Made by a program: the position numbers and the translations under genes. This document shows, one piece after another, positions 35,710 through 47,770 of a DNA stretch of 52,609 nt. The stretch is taken from NCBI GenBank assembly GCA_033557835.1, contig JAWQRO010000143.1, forward strand, positions 1 to 52,609, given 5' to 3'. Numbering within the stretch: position 1 is the stretch's first letter; the number at the start of each line of letters is the position of its first letter. Under the pieces are notes generated by a model. The model worked only from the letters and a program-made list of their open reading frames with translations. It was not told the origin of the DNA and made no database searches. Source of the stretch: Helochares maculicollis (taxonomy: Eukaryota; Arthropoda; Insecta; Coleoptera; Hydrophilidae).

Positions 35710-38700
35710 GTGAGTTGTCTTGATAGATCTTACAAAACCATAAGAGTTTTTCTTGTACAACCTAAATTGTTTACAACTTGGTTTATAAGTATCAAGTACA
35801 GTATCTAGCTACAATTCAAATATTGTACTAGTTATAAGATTTTTTTAAAAACAGACCATATTAACTGCATTTATTTAAAAAAAACATGCAACAATTTTCT
35901 ATCTGTTAGCTTGTACAAATTCATATTTTAGTGTAGAGAATTCTACAATCCACAATATTAAAAACTATAATATTTAATATTTTTGCAAAACAAATTGTTT
36001 ATAGACAGTTGGTTGATAAACTTTGTGAAATTGGAAAACTTATCTCAACCTTGTCTTTATATACTTCGTTTATTATGCAAGAATGTAAAAATGTAACAAG
36101 CTCTTATAATCAATATTATCAATAATATACCGTACTCTTCTTTGTTCAAGTGCTAATAAGCCGCACTTCATAATAGCGTATGTATGTAATTATAAAGATC
36201 GTTATCATGCCATTTGCCTACAAGTAATGAATAAACCGATTTAATATGCCTAACACACTAGGGATTCACAACTTGCAAGCCAAACTGCAAACGAACCAAC
36301 TACCTCTATGAGCGCAGAGTGTAATGTTCATCAGTAAAGGAAATTATTGTTCATTGTTAGATATGCTACCACTGATTGGAATTTTTAAATTTTAATGCCA
36401 AGCCCAGCTACTACTAATTTGATAACTCAAAAACAATCCGGTTTAAAGATATTAGTTTCGTACGAGAAGCAATTAGAATAAAAGACACTTTAAAGCGCAG
36501 TTGTTATCCTCCTGGTGTGCTTAATAAACAAAAATATCGAACTAACATTAATATAATTGATTTTGATTCAGAGTAAAAAGAAATTCGTATGGTCAAGACT
36601 AAATCATGAATGCTGCTGCTATCAAATGAAAAAACATATTATGAAAAGAGTTAAAAACATATTTTCTTCGCAGATTTGACAATGAAATGAGGAATATTAT
36701 CAGTAAATAACAATTACAATATTCCTAAATTAAAAATTCATCAAATATTATTTTTTTGCCCCTTCATTTAAATATTTAACATTTTAAAGTAATATTAGAA
36801 AGTAAATAAACCATGATATTTTTGATAATTTCTAAAAACATAAGCAATTCAATATTGCTTTCATATTAGGCACACAAAAGATTGTCTATTTACGACATAT
36901 TTCAAGTAGGAAATTAAGCAATAAAGGTAATTAAATAAAGAAAGCGAAATAGCGGTTTCAAGTATTTTGCCCTTCATCTTTCCATCAACTACTGAATACT
37001 TCTAATTACTTGCAAACAAGCGGAAATATCGCTTAAAGTGATCTAATAATGAGCAATAAAACAAGAAGTACAAACTACAAATTTCATTACAAATTTTTTG
37101 CATCTTAAAATTACATTTTGACTTGAATTAAAATTACCGAGCCCATAATAAACGAGACAGTTTTTTAAAGATGCATTTATTTTGTTGGTACAAATTATTG
37201 TTATACTAGATTTTATAATTTAAATGTGAAAGACATATGTTTATAACAAGTTACCTTAACCAAAAGCCTTCTAAAAATGCGGGCATACAAAGTCCAAAGT
37301 ATTAGGGCGACCGGAAAGTAATGTCGTTTTCTTAAGTTATATTTATACGACTACATTTTTAACAAGTTTTTATTTCTAATCAACAATATATCCACCTTCG
37401 TTATCAACAACCTTTTGACATCTAGTATACAAATTTTCAATGCCGGAGCGATAAAAATCAATCGGTTTTTCTGTAAAATATGTGGAGATAGCATTTTGGA
37501 TATCATCAAAATTTTCTATTTTTTTGCCACTATGTTGCAGTGATGGGAATAAATGGTAATCCGAGGGTGCAATATCGGGCGAGTATGGTCGATGACGCAG
37601 TACCTTCCACCTCAATTCGTTAATTTTGTCTAAGGTCCGTTTTGCACAGTGCCGTCTTGCATTGTCATGTTGCAGAAAAATTCCTTTTCTGTTGACAATT
37701 GCCGGATACTTTTCAATCAAAGGCCGGCTTATTCGTTCCAATTGTTAACAATAGACATCAGCATTAACAGTATGACCAGATTTTAACACTTCAAAGTGAA
37801 CAACTCCGCGTGTATTCTACCAAACAGAGTAGTTCGTGGTAATTCATTTCGGCTAAGCCTCTGCCTTTCGGATTGTCGTATAGGACCCATTTTTCGTCTC
37901 CAGTGATCAAGCGTTAAAAAAAACGGATCTGTACGATGCCATTGAAGCAATACGTTGCACGTGATGAACCGGTTGGCTTTTTTCTGTTCGGATAGATTAT
38001 GGGGGGCCGAAACACCAGCTCTGCTTATTTTTCCAATCTGCGGCAAATGTTCTTGGATGCTTGACCAAAATTGGTTAAGGCTGTTTGAAAGCTCCTCAAT
38101 TGTTTGACATGGATTTGCTTTCACTTTTGCTCTTAGCACGTCGTTATCTAATGTTGTTGGTCTTCCTGATCGATGGGCATCCGAGAGATCAAAATTACCT
38201 GATCTGAACTTGAAAAACCATCTTTGGCATTTTCGAACGTCCAATGCGCTTGGATAAACATCGCAAATGTTTTTAGTCGCAGCAGTTGCGGTATTATCCT
38301 TGCGAAACTCAAAAAGCATACAATGCTGAATATGCTCTTCTGGTATTTGACTGGCCATTTCACCCCAATTTGCAAAAAAAGTCTAATATTTAATTATTCA
38401 GAAACAAATATGATACAATAATCTCAAAATCTCATTGACACGCCTTCCAAGTACGTAATGAGGTACAATAGGTTGCTCGATAAGTTCTGTAGTTCGATAA
38501 CAAAAACTCAATTTCATAGTTTCAAATATACTTTATTATTCAGTATAGTCTCCCTTAATATCAATACTCTTGTTCCAAACAGATTCCAATAAATGAATTC
38601 AATCCCTGAAGTAAGAATCTGGAAGGACTGCAAAATACGATTCTACATCTGTTATGACTTCATAATTTGATGAAAAACACTTAGCACGCATGCACTTTTT

Positions 38701-41700
38701 TAGGTCTGGAAACCCGCTAGGGGCCAAATCTGGTGAATACGGTGAATGAAAATAGTTGAAATTTAAACTTTTATTCATTGATTTTAGCCATTGTAAAAAT
38801 GCTCTTGTGACACGGTGCATTATCCTGATGAAAAAGAATTTATGACTGCAAACCGGGTCTTTTTTCACGAATTTTTTTCAGCTGGTCTAAGAGGTTACAG
38901 TATTATTTTCTTAGCAGTTTAAAAGTAAACTACATACAAAATTCCTTTCACATCACAATAACCTGATGCTAATATCTTCTTGGCAAATGTCTGGATACGA
39001 ACTCGTTATGGACATTCTTAACGTGGTTCGTCTTTAAGGCTCGTACAACCACGTTGAAACTGAGCAACTCATCTTTCTATTATACTAGTTGACGGCGAAG
39101 AATTCTTACACCCTTTCAACATTCGTTCTTAAATTTCCTTTGCTTTAGGCCTTCCACAAACAAAAATTCAATCACTGCACTATACATAGTTTTTCCATTT
39201 TAAGAAAATACTGTGACACATCGATATTAAGTCGCTTGTAAACAAAGAATGAATTGACAGATTGAAATAAAACTGTACATACGTTCATATGTAGAGTTTA
39301 CCTACATAACAAAAAAATCTACTAGAGTACCAAAGCCCTTTCTTATCAAACCTAAAATAATATTTATTTCAATCCCGAAAAATTTAAATCTAGTGTATTT
39401 AAATAAATGAATATAATTATTGCAACTTTCAAGAAAAATATGTCTGTGAAGATAAATAGATTTCAAAGTAAATAATAGTCTAACCAATGGTATTTTCCAT
39501 TTGAATTTAAAGCTTAGTACAATAGACAAAAAAGCATCACACACCATTCCATTCCTAATATCTCCTATTTTTTTATTTTTCATCCAATGCAAAATCATCC
39601 TGTTACATTTTCCACCAACAGTTCCTATAAAATTAATTTTTCACCTCTCCTTACTTAATTGAATTTATGAAAAATAGTAAATACGTTTTTATGCTTAAAA
39701 AAATAATCTACACAGCAATCTTATCTCGCTAAATTTGTTTATGAAGAAAAAACAATTATCAGGCTTTCATCTTTTTTCTAAATTAAACTTTAGAAATGAA
39801 TTAAAAACAAAGAACAAATTCTTTTCAAGGAAACTTTATCACACTAAATTATTAAACTTACTTGTACTCAGTTGAGACTTTTTTGCAATGATGTTAAAAT
39901 TACGGAATCTTAATCAGTGTTAGTAGGCCATTGCAAACTATTAAGATTAGTATTTTCAGTCGAAATGAATTCGCAAGAAATTTGAAAATTTTCGAAGTGC
40001 CGCAGTACACACCAAATTAATGATGTTTTCTCAAGAGAAAATGTGTTTCACCTCGTGATCGACTGAGTAACTGCTAAGCGGATAAATATAGTGAACATCT
40101 TTAGTCAGTATATCTGCTACGCCTTTCGTTGTTTCACTTATAATTAATCCTTAATTTCGCAAATTATACTTAAAAATTTTACGTAATCAGTGGTGTCCCT
40201 TTATAAAAGTAGAGCAACAAATATTGTTCTTGTAAATCTATTGTCAGTTTTATGCTGAGCGATATCTATTAAAATGGTTTATTTGATTAGAGCAACAAAA
40301 ATCAATTACTAAATAATACACTTCTACATAAAACTTAGAAATCTCCAAATGGTATCTGGTTATAGAATCCATACTTCTCTTGCACTTCTTGTAGCAATAC
40401 GCAAAGATTGGTAAAATCCTCCATTATTCCGATGATTACAACATCCCCACCTACTATTTTTTTAAATAATTATTATTTTGAAAAGTCATGGAATGTAAAG
40501 TTATGTCCATAAAAAATATATTTGCCAGAAATTTGATATGTATAATTAATTTGACACATGAATTAAAAGATGTAATAATAGATATAAGGCAAATATACAA
40601 ATATAAATTATTTGATCAGGTGACTGATAAAGTTCCAAAATTCAAAAAACCACCATTTTACACTTCATGAATTAAATAATCAGAAAACAGCAAAATACCC
40701 AGCCGTTAGTTTTCAAGCAGACTTTTATTATCAATATTGTCATATACAAAGCATGAATTGCGTTTAAAATACAGAAACACCCACATTAAACTACCCTTCA
40801 CTTCTTTATAATTGGATTTTTTAAAATGGCTAACTACATATTTTGGGTATTTAAACTAATAGATACAGAATTATTTTCTCCTCAATAGCGCAAACAGTTT
40901 TGCATATGAGAAAATATTTATCATCACAGATCAATGGAATTTTTATAAGATGGAAAGATACGCCTCTTAACTTTAAACGAATATTCTATGAAGTATATAT
41001 GAAGTTATCGAACTGTAACAGCCATTACAGAAACATTCCACCCCCAGTGTAATATCGTTACGAAATTTCACTTCTTTTGGTTTATCATTTTGAACTGGAT
41101 AATCCAGTCGGTCAGAGCTTTGTTTATATATTTTATCTACACAAAGACGTGATTGAAATTATTATTCAAAATATTTTAATATTAATTATAACATTTCTAG
41201 TATATATATTATAGTTCCAGGCATTTATACTTCAGAAAAGTAAATATCTAATGCAAAGATTAATGCAAAATAATCAACTTGTGTTGGTTTTAAAATTTAT
41301 TTCATTTGTGATCATAGATATTACAATTTATCTATTTTCCAGCAACAATAAACAGCAGCATGAATCAGACAAAACTAAATATCATGTATTCTTAAAGTCA
41401 AAGAGAGGCCAGGGCCTCATATAATATAAAAGTACATTTCTTTAATGGCTGAAAAAATGCGACAATCGTGTCAAGAATGATTCATATAGAAGACTAAATT
41501 AGTTACATATGCTTAAATAGAAGTAGCAAATGCAAAACAAAATGTGAATACAAACTTATTTCGCAGCATTTTAAAAAATCAAAACTTGTAACACTCAAAA
41601 ATTATTTTTTCAGGCATAACTTGATGTACTCTTTAACCGGTTTCGCCTCCGCCAACTTAACTCAACTCCTTTCAGTGGACTTGAGTTGCAACCAACTCGC

Positions 41701-44700
41701 AGCACTTCCAGCGAATTTTTTCCATCATTCACCTCTCCTTCGTCGCATAGATCTGTCAGGGAATCGATTTCGTCAAATACCCACCGCAGCCCTATCGGAG
41801 CACACACTTCCGGAATTGGGGTGGCTGAATCTCACCGGAAACCCCTTAGTGAGAATACATGATATCGCCGTCTCCCATCGGTACCCCGCTCTTGAAGAAA
41901 TACACATAAGTTCCACTAATCTGACAATAGTCACGAGCAAGGACTTCGAGACGTTCCCCGCTCTCCTCCACGTTCACTTGGGACGGAACAGGATATCTAG
42001 AGTATCGCCCGGCGCATTCGGAAGCCTACCGCATCTTTTAACTCTAGATCTCGGGGTAAACGAATTAGAACTTTTGCCCCAGGAAAGACTACAGGGTCTG
42101 ACTCACTTGAGAACCTTGAATTTGACGCACAACAGGCTAAAGGAACTCGAGGAATTCCCCCAGGACCTGAAGTCGCTGCAGATTCTGGATCTATCCTTTA
42201 ACCAGATTAGCAGGATCAGTAAGGTTAGATTAGATAACATATATAATTTATTTACACTCCTCTAACTACTCAACCAACCGAACATCTGAGCGCCTTTTTA
42301 TTAATCGTATTACTAGTATTGCTGACTTTATAGTGGTAAATGCAGGAACTGTGAACTTTGTCTTTAATTAAATTAGCTCGTTGCAGAGAACGAGGATAGA
42401 CGATCTCTCACGTGAAATAGATTTGTAGATTAATTGCCAGTAGATGCTTTTTTGTACACAATCTAACTATGTTTGTAGGCAGACAATAATTTGCATACAT
42501 TTGTTTGTCGTCGTTGAAATCTACACGCAAACAAAAATGTTGACTGCCATATTTTCGTCGCGCTACTTTATAATAACAACTTTATATTTTCATTTATGAT
42601 GAGTAAAGAGAATTTTATTTTAAATTTCAAAGGCCAATTATTCGTCCAGCTATTGCAGATTTACGTTACACGACCTGTTTTCAATTAACATATCGAGATA
42701 CGTTGGTACACTCAGTGTATATCAATAGGAAAACCCCCCAACAGACAAGATTTTTAAAGAATAAAGTGAAAGATAAATAAATTTTATTTTCCCGTAGAGC
42801 AATATTTATCATAGTTTACTTGCAATTACAATTGGTTAAATAATTGACTACCACACAATAGGGTTTGCAACATTAGTTAAACAATTAACATAGGCAATTT
42901 CTGTAGTCATCAAAATATCTCAATATTTAAGTTGAAATATATCAAAATTTTAGTTGTATTTTTATTCTTGTACAAAGTATAAAACATACTTAAGTTTTGA
43001 TCGTTAGATGCACAAATATTAATTTGGCAAAATAGAAAGTGTGTTAAAAATCATTGGACAAACTATCCAAATAACGAAGGTAAGAAGAATGGCCGTGGGT
43101 ATATTGCTTCTATACAGTACAAGTTTTTAGGTTTACGTTTAAACACATGTTTTCAGTTTACAATTTTGATACAATATCTATTAAAATATTGTTTCTATTT
43201 AAACCTAAATAGAGATTGTATTTATAAAAATCATTTATAGAAGAAAATTTAAGTTTGTAATTATAAAGTAGTACTTCTACTGGTCAAACTATCAAATCGC
43301 ATCTTAAAAACATGGAGCAATAATGATTAGTTAATTAAGAATTTCAGAAATATAAACTCATGAATAAATCACATAAGAATACAACTGAATTTAAAGTGCT
43401 TAATCAACTTTTGCAGAAATATCAAAAAGACTCCGAGCCAATGTGCTTAAGATTCTAGAAAAAAACATATTCAAATATAAACTTTAAACGAAAAACGTAT
43501 TCAAGAGAAAGATACGTTTTCTCAACATTTAGAAATTTTTAAAAAGAATAAAACTAATTTTCTGTTAAACCTGGTTGCGCACCTCTGAGCTACTATCGAA
43601 GTCCAAGTCGTCCCAAGAAGGTTGCCGATTATCTACAAATGGTAAAACTATAACAAGAAAATATTACAACAATCTTTTGAGCCGAATGAAAAAATTCAAG
43701 AGATAGGTCTTGCCAGTATAAAAATATTTTAAATGAACATACATTTGGAGAATAAATTATTAATTTCTTGATACACTTCTACTATATCTTCTCAATCCAT
43801 CCAAGGGGCACACAAAGTACACAATATAGCTTTATTATAGTAAATTGCGTTTAGAATTACACTAATTCAACTGTGAGTGACGTTGCATATGTGCCCAGAT
43901 CCTAGCTTTAAATATCTTTTCCATTGAGAATGTAGATATTAAATAAACGCTTTGTGCAGAAAGAAGCATGATTAACGTATATCACCTATAAATAGACAAT
44001 TTGTTAGCTTTATGGTTTTGGCATATAATATTTTTTATTCATTTTTGAAATTTTTGTTCTTAGTGAAAAGTATCGTGGGAAAAAACATCTAAAAATTAAC
44101 ATTTTTGATTTTGCACAAATTTTAATGATGACAAAAAAGGGAAAATCAATTTGTTTTATTGCTGTAATATTTTACCGTTTTAACAAATAGAGAAAAACCA
44201 CTATTAAAGCAGAAATACGTTTAGTTATTAATCGAAATCCACTTTCTCTTCAATGGAATACTTTGAACAGCTTAGCTTGCATTCGCTCATTGAAATGTAA
44301 AATGAGCTAAAGTCACTTTGTCTTGCATATTGTCAAAACGGGCATTTAGCTATTTAGTTTATTGTGCAATTTGCATATATTTTATTATATTATACATCAT
44401 TAACTTAAATGTATTAAAATGATTAGACATCTAGATATTCGTGTTATTAAATGTACAGGCACAACTAATTTGTGGTATCTAGTATACATAACTCCTTTTT
44501 ATACCGATCACCCATAAAATTATCAAAAACCTTGAACATAATTCTTTTCGAAAACTCATTATAAATGAAAACTTAGTGACCTACTATGAAGTAGGTACAT
44601 ATATTTATGACTTAAAACTAATAGTTATAAAAAGATTTAAAACTAGATTCATTTATAACCAGGGGGGGGGAATTTCGAATACTTTGTAGATAATATCACA

Positions 44701-45616
44701 CGTGTTTTTAAGAAAACATATTTATTTACTTTCTTTTTTTCAATAGGTGATGTTCCAGCATCTGGATAACCTAGTAGAGCTCTACTTATACGGAAATTGG
44801 ATTTCAGCGGTGTCAGTGGATGCTTTCAGGCCTCTAAAAAAGCTACGTACGCTGGATTTGAGCAAGAATTATTTAGAGAATATACCTCTAAACGCTTTCC
44901 GTCCTCTAGAAACCCAGATACGCAGCCTTAGGACAGAAGGTTCGTACCTACGTACCTTGTTTGTTTTTCATTTCATTTTAATTATCTTTTAAATGTAGCT
45001 TGAATAAATTAAAAATGATACTTTCTCCTGTTTTCGTTCATGCTATGCGTACGTAAAAAATAAACATTACGCCTAATGAAACCGGTCCGATATTTTAATT
45101 ATACGTGTTTCCAAGCGCCCGTTGGTTAGCGGTGCGTATCATATTTGTTCAACTCTTATTTTGTCGTCGACTTTAAAACGAAATTAGGAGCGGAGGAAAC
45201 TGTATCTAAACGATAATCCGGTATTGTCCTCTAAACGTTTCTTTGGTCCCGTCCGCGCTAACAATGTTTGTTACCCCTAAAAATGTCAACTCAAGTTCAC
45301 TCGACCCTTTCCTTTTACAGAGAACCCTTTGTCATGCAGTTGTGACTCGCAAGAGCTCTGGGAGTGGCTACGTGACCACCAGAAGCTAGTGGAACGAACG
45401 CACACCAGGGCCTTGAGATGCGAGCATCCACCTGAACTACGGGGCAGGGTGTTCCTGGATTTAAATCCAGAACAATTCTGCGACCAACCCCTCATCCTGA
45501 AGCTTGCCATCCAAGACATCCAGCCTTTCTCCGTGCTGGTTTCCTGGCAGAGCCGTAACCATTCCGGGCTCCACGCTTATCAAGTTACTTACCATTCTAT
45601 AGATGATATGGGTGAG
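33230..45616 (+). CDS. atk: artichoke-like secreted leucine-rich repeat protein (3'-partial, 4 coding exons in window)
   Basis: The coding sequence joins 33230-35709, 41614-42223, 44747-44939 and 45321-45616: 3,579 nt, exactly 1,193 codons with no stop. Order: signal peptide (about residues 1-23, hydrophobic LILLAALLGLPLVLAQ), cysteine N-cap (CPSF..., then SCPCYNFEDG), some 40 LRRs of LxxLxLxxNxL type, an LRRCT cap (NPLSCSCDSQELWEWLRDH ... RCEHP ... QFCDQP), then a fibronectin-III-like start (LAIQDIQPFSVLVSWQS). The N-cap, the C-cap and the LAIQDIQP.SV.VSWQS.. motif agree with my memory of Drosophila Artichoke, which has about 1,500 residues, so roughly 300 C-terminal residues should lie beyond the window. 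Artichoke is known as an extracellular-matrix protein needed for integrity of ciliated mechano- and chemosensory organs; the same role here is inference. Related LRR proteins (chaoptin, connectin) fit less well because of the C-terminal domain. No lesion is seen. Codon use is much more GC-rich than the surrounding introns. Confidence 0.93.
37305..38462 (-). mobile_element. mariner copy 3 of the local GGGGGACCGG family, right end lost (in atk intron)
   Basis: Left repeat gggcgaccggaaagtaatgt after TA 37303-37304. This copy keeps the best N-terminus: MASQIPEEHIQHCMLFEFRK (38358), NICDVYPSALDVRKCQRWFF and SGNFDLSDAHRSGRPTTLDN, through to FITCNVLLQWHRTDPF, then a frameshift. A second frame, 37741-37376, has LQHDNARRHCAKRTLDK, SPDIAPSDYHLF and NEGGYIVD with the natural stop. 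The homology to copies 1 and 2 stops near 38462, where family R copy b begins, so about 60 bp and the 5' terminal repeat are missing. Confidence 0.9.
38466..39360 (-). mobile_element. mariner family R relic, copy b (in atk intron)
   Basis: Opens with a repeat like that of 22796 (AGGTTGCTCGATAAGTTCTG) and closes near 39300-39360 with the same untranslated region as copy a (CAATCTGTCAATTCATTCTT is shared on the reverse strand). The largest frame, 38868-38599, reads SPYSPDLAPSGFPDLKKCMR then VITDVESYFAVLPDSYFRD. The third catalytic Asp is missing because APSD-FFLF has become APS-GFPD. ILFHQDNAPCHKS (second Asp) lies just upstream in another frame. Confidence 0.8.
41614..42223 (+). CDS. atk: atk coding exon, LRR block 2
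   Basis: A T-rich tract and cag acceptor end at 41613. The first G completes the Arg codon left open at 35709, restoring the LRR consensus LDLRHNLMYSL across the junction. The exon encodes 203 further codons of LRRs (DLSCNQLAALPANFF, LNLTGNP, LDLSFNQISRISK). The end at 42223 (aag before gttaga) is chosen because it joins in frame to the next exon. A better-looking donor, gtaagg at 42219, would shift the frame. Reading through gives a stop after 14 extra codons. Confidence 0.9.
42224..44746 (+). other. atk intron (2,523 bp)
   Basis: Starts gttaga (weak) and ends caatag. No transposon seen. A run of nine or ten G is near 44662. Confidence 0.8.
44747..44939 (+). CDS. atk: atk coding exon, last LRRs
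   Basis: The acceptor is a long T tract with aatag at 44742-44746. Joined to the previous exon in phase 0 it reads ISK-VMFQHLDNLVELYLYGN, an LRR of normal length. The exon carries about 2.5 repeats (LRTLDLSKNYLENIPLNAFRPLE) and stops at 44939 after one base of a Glu codon, before a weak donor, gttcgt. The Glu-Asn-Pro-Leu of the C-cap is completed by the next exon. Confidence 0.9.
44940..45320 (+). other. atk intron (381 bp), unusually complex
   Basis: Starts gttcgt and ends ttacag. GC-richer than the other introns and contains an LRR-like open stretch at 45188-45277. Confidence 0.8.
45321..45616 (+). CDS. atk: atk coding exon, LRRCT cap and start of FN3-like domain
   Basis: The acceptor ccttttacag ends at 45320, and two bases complete the Glu codon from 44939 (phase 1). 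The cap has the C-x-C ... C ... C pattern: SCSCDSQ, RCEHP and QFCDQP. It is followed by LAIQDIQPFSVLVSWQS...HAYQVTYH, a beta-strand pattern of a fibronectin-III-like domain. The exon ends phase 0 at a near-perfect donor, gag|gtaagt, at 45617; reading on meets a stop at 45650, so the donor must be used. The following exon was not found with confidence in the window. Confidence 0.9.
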
Positions 45617-46979
45617 GTAAGTAAGCAAATTTGTTTTACTGGTTTACCTTAGTCTAGAGAGGATCTTTTAAAATATCCAGGCAATATTGAAATTTCGTTG
45701 GAAGACGGAAGGTAAGTGGGTAGATAGATCCCTTAAATCATAACAGCGTTTAATAAACTTTCATAAATTTCCTCTTCCATCACGGTCGACATTTCCATAT
45801 AAAAAATCAGGCCTATAAGTTAAGGCAGTGCATAATATGACGGAGGCAAAGAAGTGTGTATATATAACATTTTATGAAATATAGCTTGCCATAAGTTAGG
45901 AAAACGTTTTATTTAAAACCCTGAAATGGTGCACATAATAGCTTTTTAGGGATATTACATTATGTAGTATAAACAGAAAATTGAAATTCATCTTCTTAAC
46001 TGGCTGCGAATCAGTAAATTGATGAATGAAGTGAGTCTCATAAATAATCCAGAATGGGACGAGGATGGACGAGACGTAGTGCAAAGGAACGGAATTGAGG
46101 AACGTAAAGGCATTCGATCAGCAGTAGGAGGAGGAGGAGGATACGGAGGCCACCAAAACCAGACCAAAGTATTGATTTGAATCTGATGAATCAACACTTG
46201 GATAAATAGGATTTCGAAGGCGCCCGTAGAAATTCAAATCCTCGATGGAACTCTATAAATTGATTTTAAAATTTATTTTTCCCGATTCGGCAGTTACGAT
46301 AGGCACGGCTAACTTTCGATTCCTGCTTCCAGACCAGTCCGGATTTCCCGTTTTAGCTTCGCTCTGTTTTCGGTACTTGTTACAGAAATTTCCCTTTTTT
46401 ACGTTGCCCGTGTGGAAAATAACTGGCCGCAGGCGTCGCCACTGTGACCTTTAAATTAATAATTAGGCAGGGAAGTGGATGTTGTTGGTTTCAGTTTGGA
46501 TAAATTTTAAAACGCGGCTTGATGTAGCACTCTTTCTGGGTGTAAACAAAGGCTAAATGGATAAAAGAGGAATAAATGACTTTGGGAGAGATATATATGA
46601 CTACTTATTCTCGGAATTGCAGAAATATGCCAATAGTACTTCTTTGTCTACAAAATATATCAGCAAAACGTCAGTATTTTTACTACAAACAAATATGTAT
46701 GTTGTTCCTTGAGGAGTTATTTATAGTTGTATGCGCGCAAAAGTAGCAGGTTGATTTTCCTTTATTAAAAGTTTTGTGTTTACCAATTGACATCAACCTT
46801 TTAGTTGGCATATTAATGAATTAATATCATCAAAAATTTTAAATATCAATTCTTTAGTATTATTATTTAGTTGTAAGCGAAACGTTGAACTATAAACTCG
46901 TGTTTAACAAACGTTCTGCGGCGAGTTTGTTAAATTGAACGTATTTATATTTAAATTGTATTAGTATAAGTAACAGCCT
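45617..46979 (+). other. start of the next atk intron
   Basis: Begins with gtaagt. A more complex island lies at 46000-46560. No convincing next coding exon is seen. The LINE follows directly. Confidence 0.6.
46125..46141. repeat. GGA triplet run
   Basis: Five to six GGA units in a GC-richer intron island. Would encode poly-Gly in one + frame, but no exon context supports coding. Confidence 0.7.
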
Positions 46980-47664
46980 CAAATAAAGAACCGTTCCCCT
47001 CTGAGAAATGGATAAAATGCCAAAAAGAGACGCCTTCCATAACCGATGCTCATAACCGGTACTCATGGAATGTTGATGAACAATGCAAAAATAACCGATA
47101 TCATGTCCTCAGTATGGAAGAGGATGCACAAGCAAACAAGAACAACACCAATAATATCGCAGAGGACGATACACCAAGTAATTTAGGTGAGAAAGTTTTT
47201 CCAAAATTTCTATAGGTTGCAAAGAACCACTAAGAAGCTATAAAAGATGTTGAATCAATAACTACCAAAAGCTTCAATACTGAAAATAAAAATAGATATT
47301 TGAAAATAACCTTGCAGTCTTCTGATGATTACAGAAAACTAACAAAATACTATAACGATAACTCAGTAACATATCACTCATTCCAAGATATTAAAAGACA
47401 TTATAAGCGGCTCTAGAAAACGTACCAGTATAAATTACAGGTGAAGAAATATCAGAAGAACTAAAAAAATAAAACTTACTTGTAATAAGCCAACTATTTA
47501 CAGCCAATAGTGATGCAAATAAAATTTTTAGAGTGTGACACACATGCAAGGCAATAATCGCAGTTGAAGTAAGAAAGAAACCAAAAAATATACCTCAATG
47601 TAACCGATACCAAGAATAGAGGCATACAAAAAATTATTTCAGGGCCATCATCTGCATAGGAAAT

Positions 47665-47770
47665 GTAAAATTCGTCCTATCGACAACCCTATTTGTGCTA
47701 ACTGCAAAGGAAATCATGCCGCTAATTACCGGGGATGCCCTCATTACAAAGCTTTACGTTAATATCGAGG
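47665..47770 (+). pseudogene. LINE ORF1 CCHC zinc-knuckle remnant
   Basis: CANCKGNHAANYRGCP is the retroelement C-x2-C-x4-H-x4-C nucleic-acid-binding knuckle, followed by HYKAL and a stop. It marks the end of the gag-like ORF1. Confidence 0.75.

Larger units (their letters stand above)
35710..41613 (+). other. atk intron (5,904 bp) with two mariner relics
   Basis: Starts gtgagt and ends ttcag. Carries mariner copies at 37305-38462 and 38466-39360; the rest is AT-rich with no other feature. Confidence 0.85.

Noticed and set aside
40488..40670. 60-codon ORF with ATG in the atk intron
   Set aside because: Very AT-rich, Ile/Lys-rich product typical of chance frames.
42224..42265. Frame running past the exon to give KVRLDNIYNLFTLL and a stop
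   Set aside because: It is intron sequence; the next exon joins in frame at 42223 and continues the LRR.
45115..45160. tRNA-like words (gttggttagcggt)
   Set aside because: No anticodon arm, T-loop or acceptor pairing could be built around it.
45286..45519. Minus-strand frame over the LRRCT exon
   Set aside because: Shadow of the atk exon.
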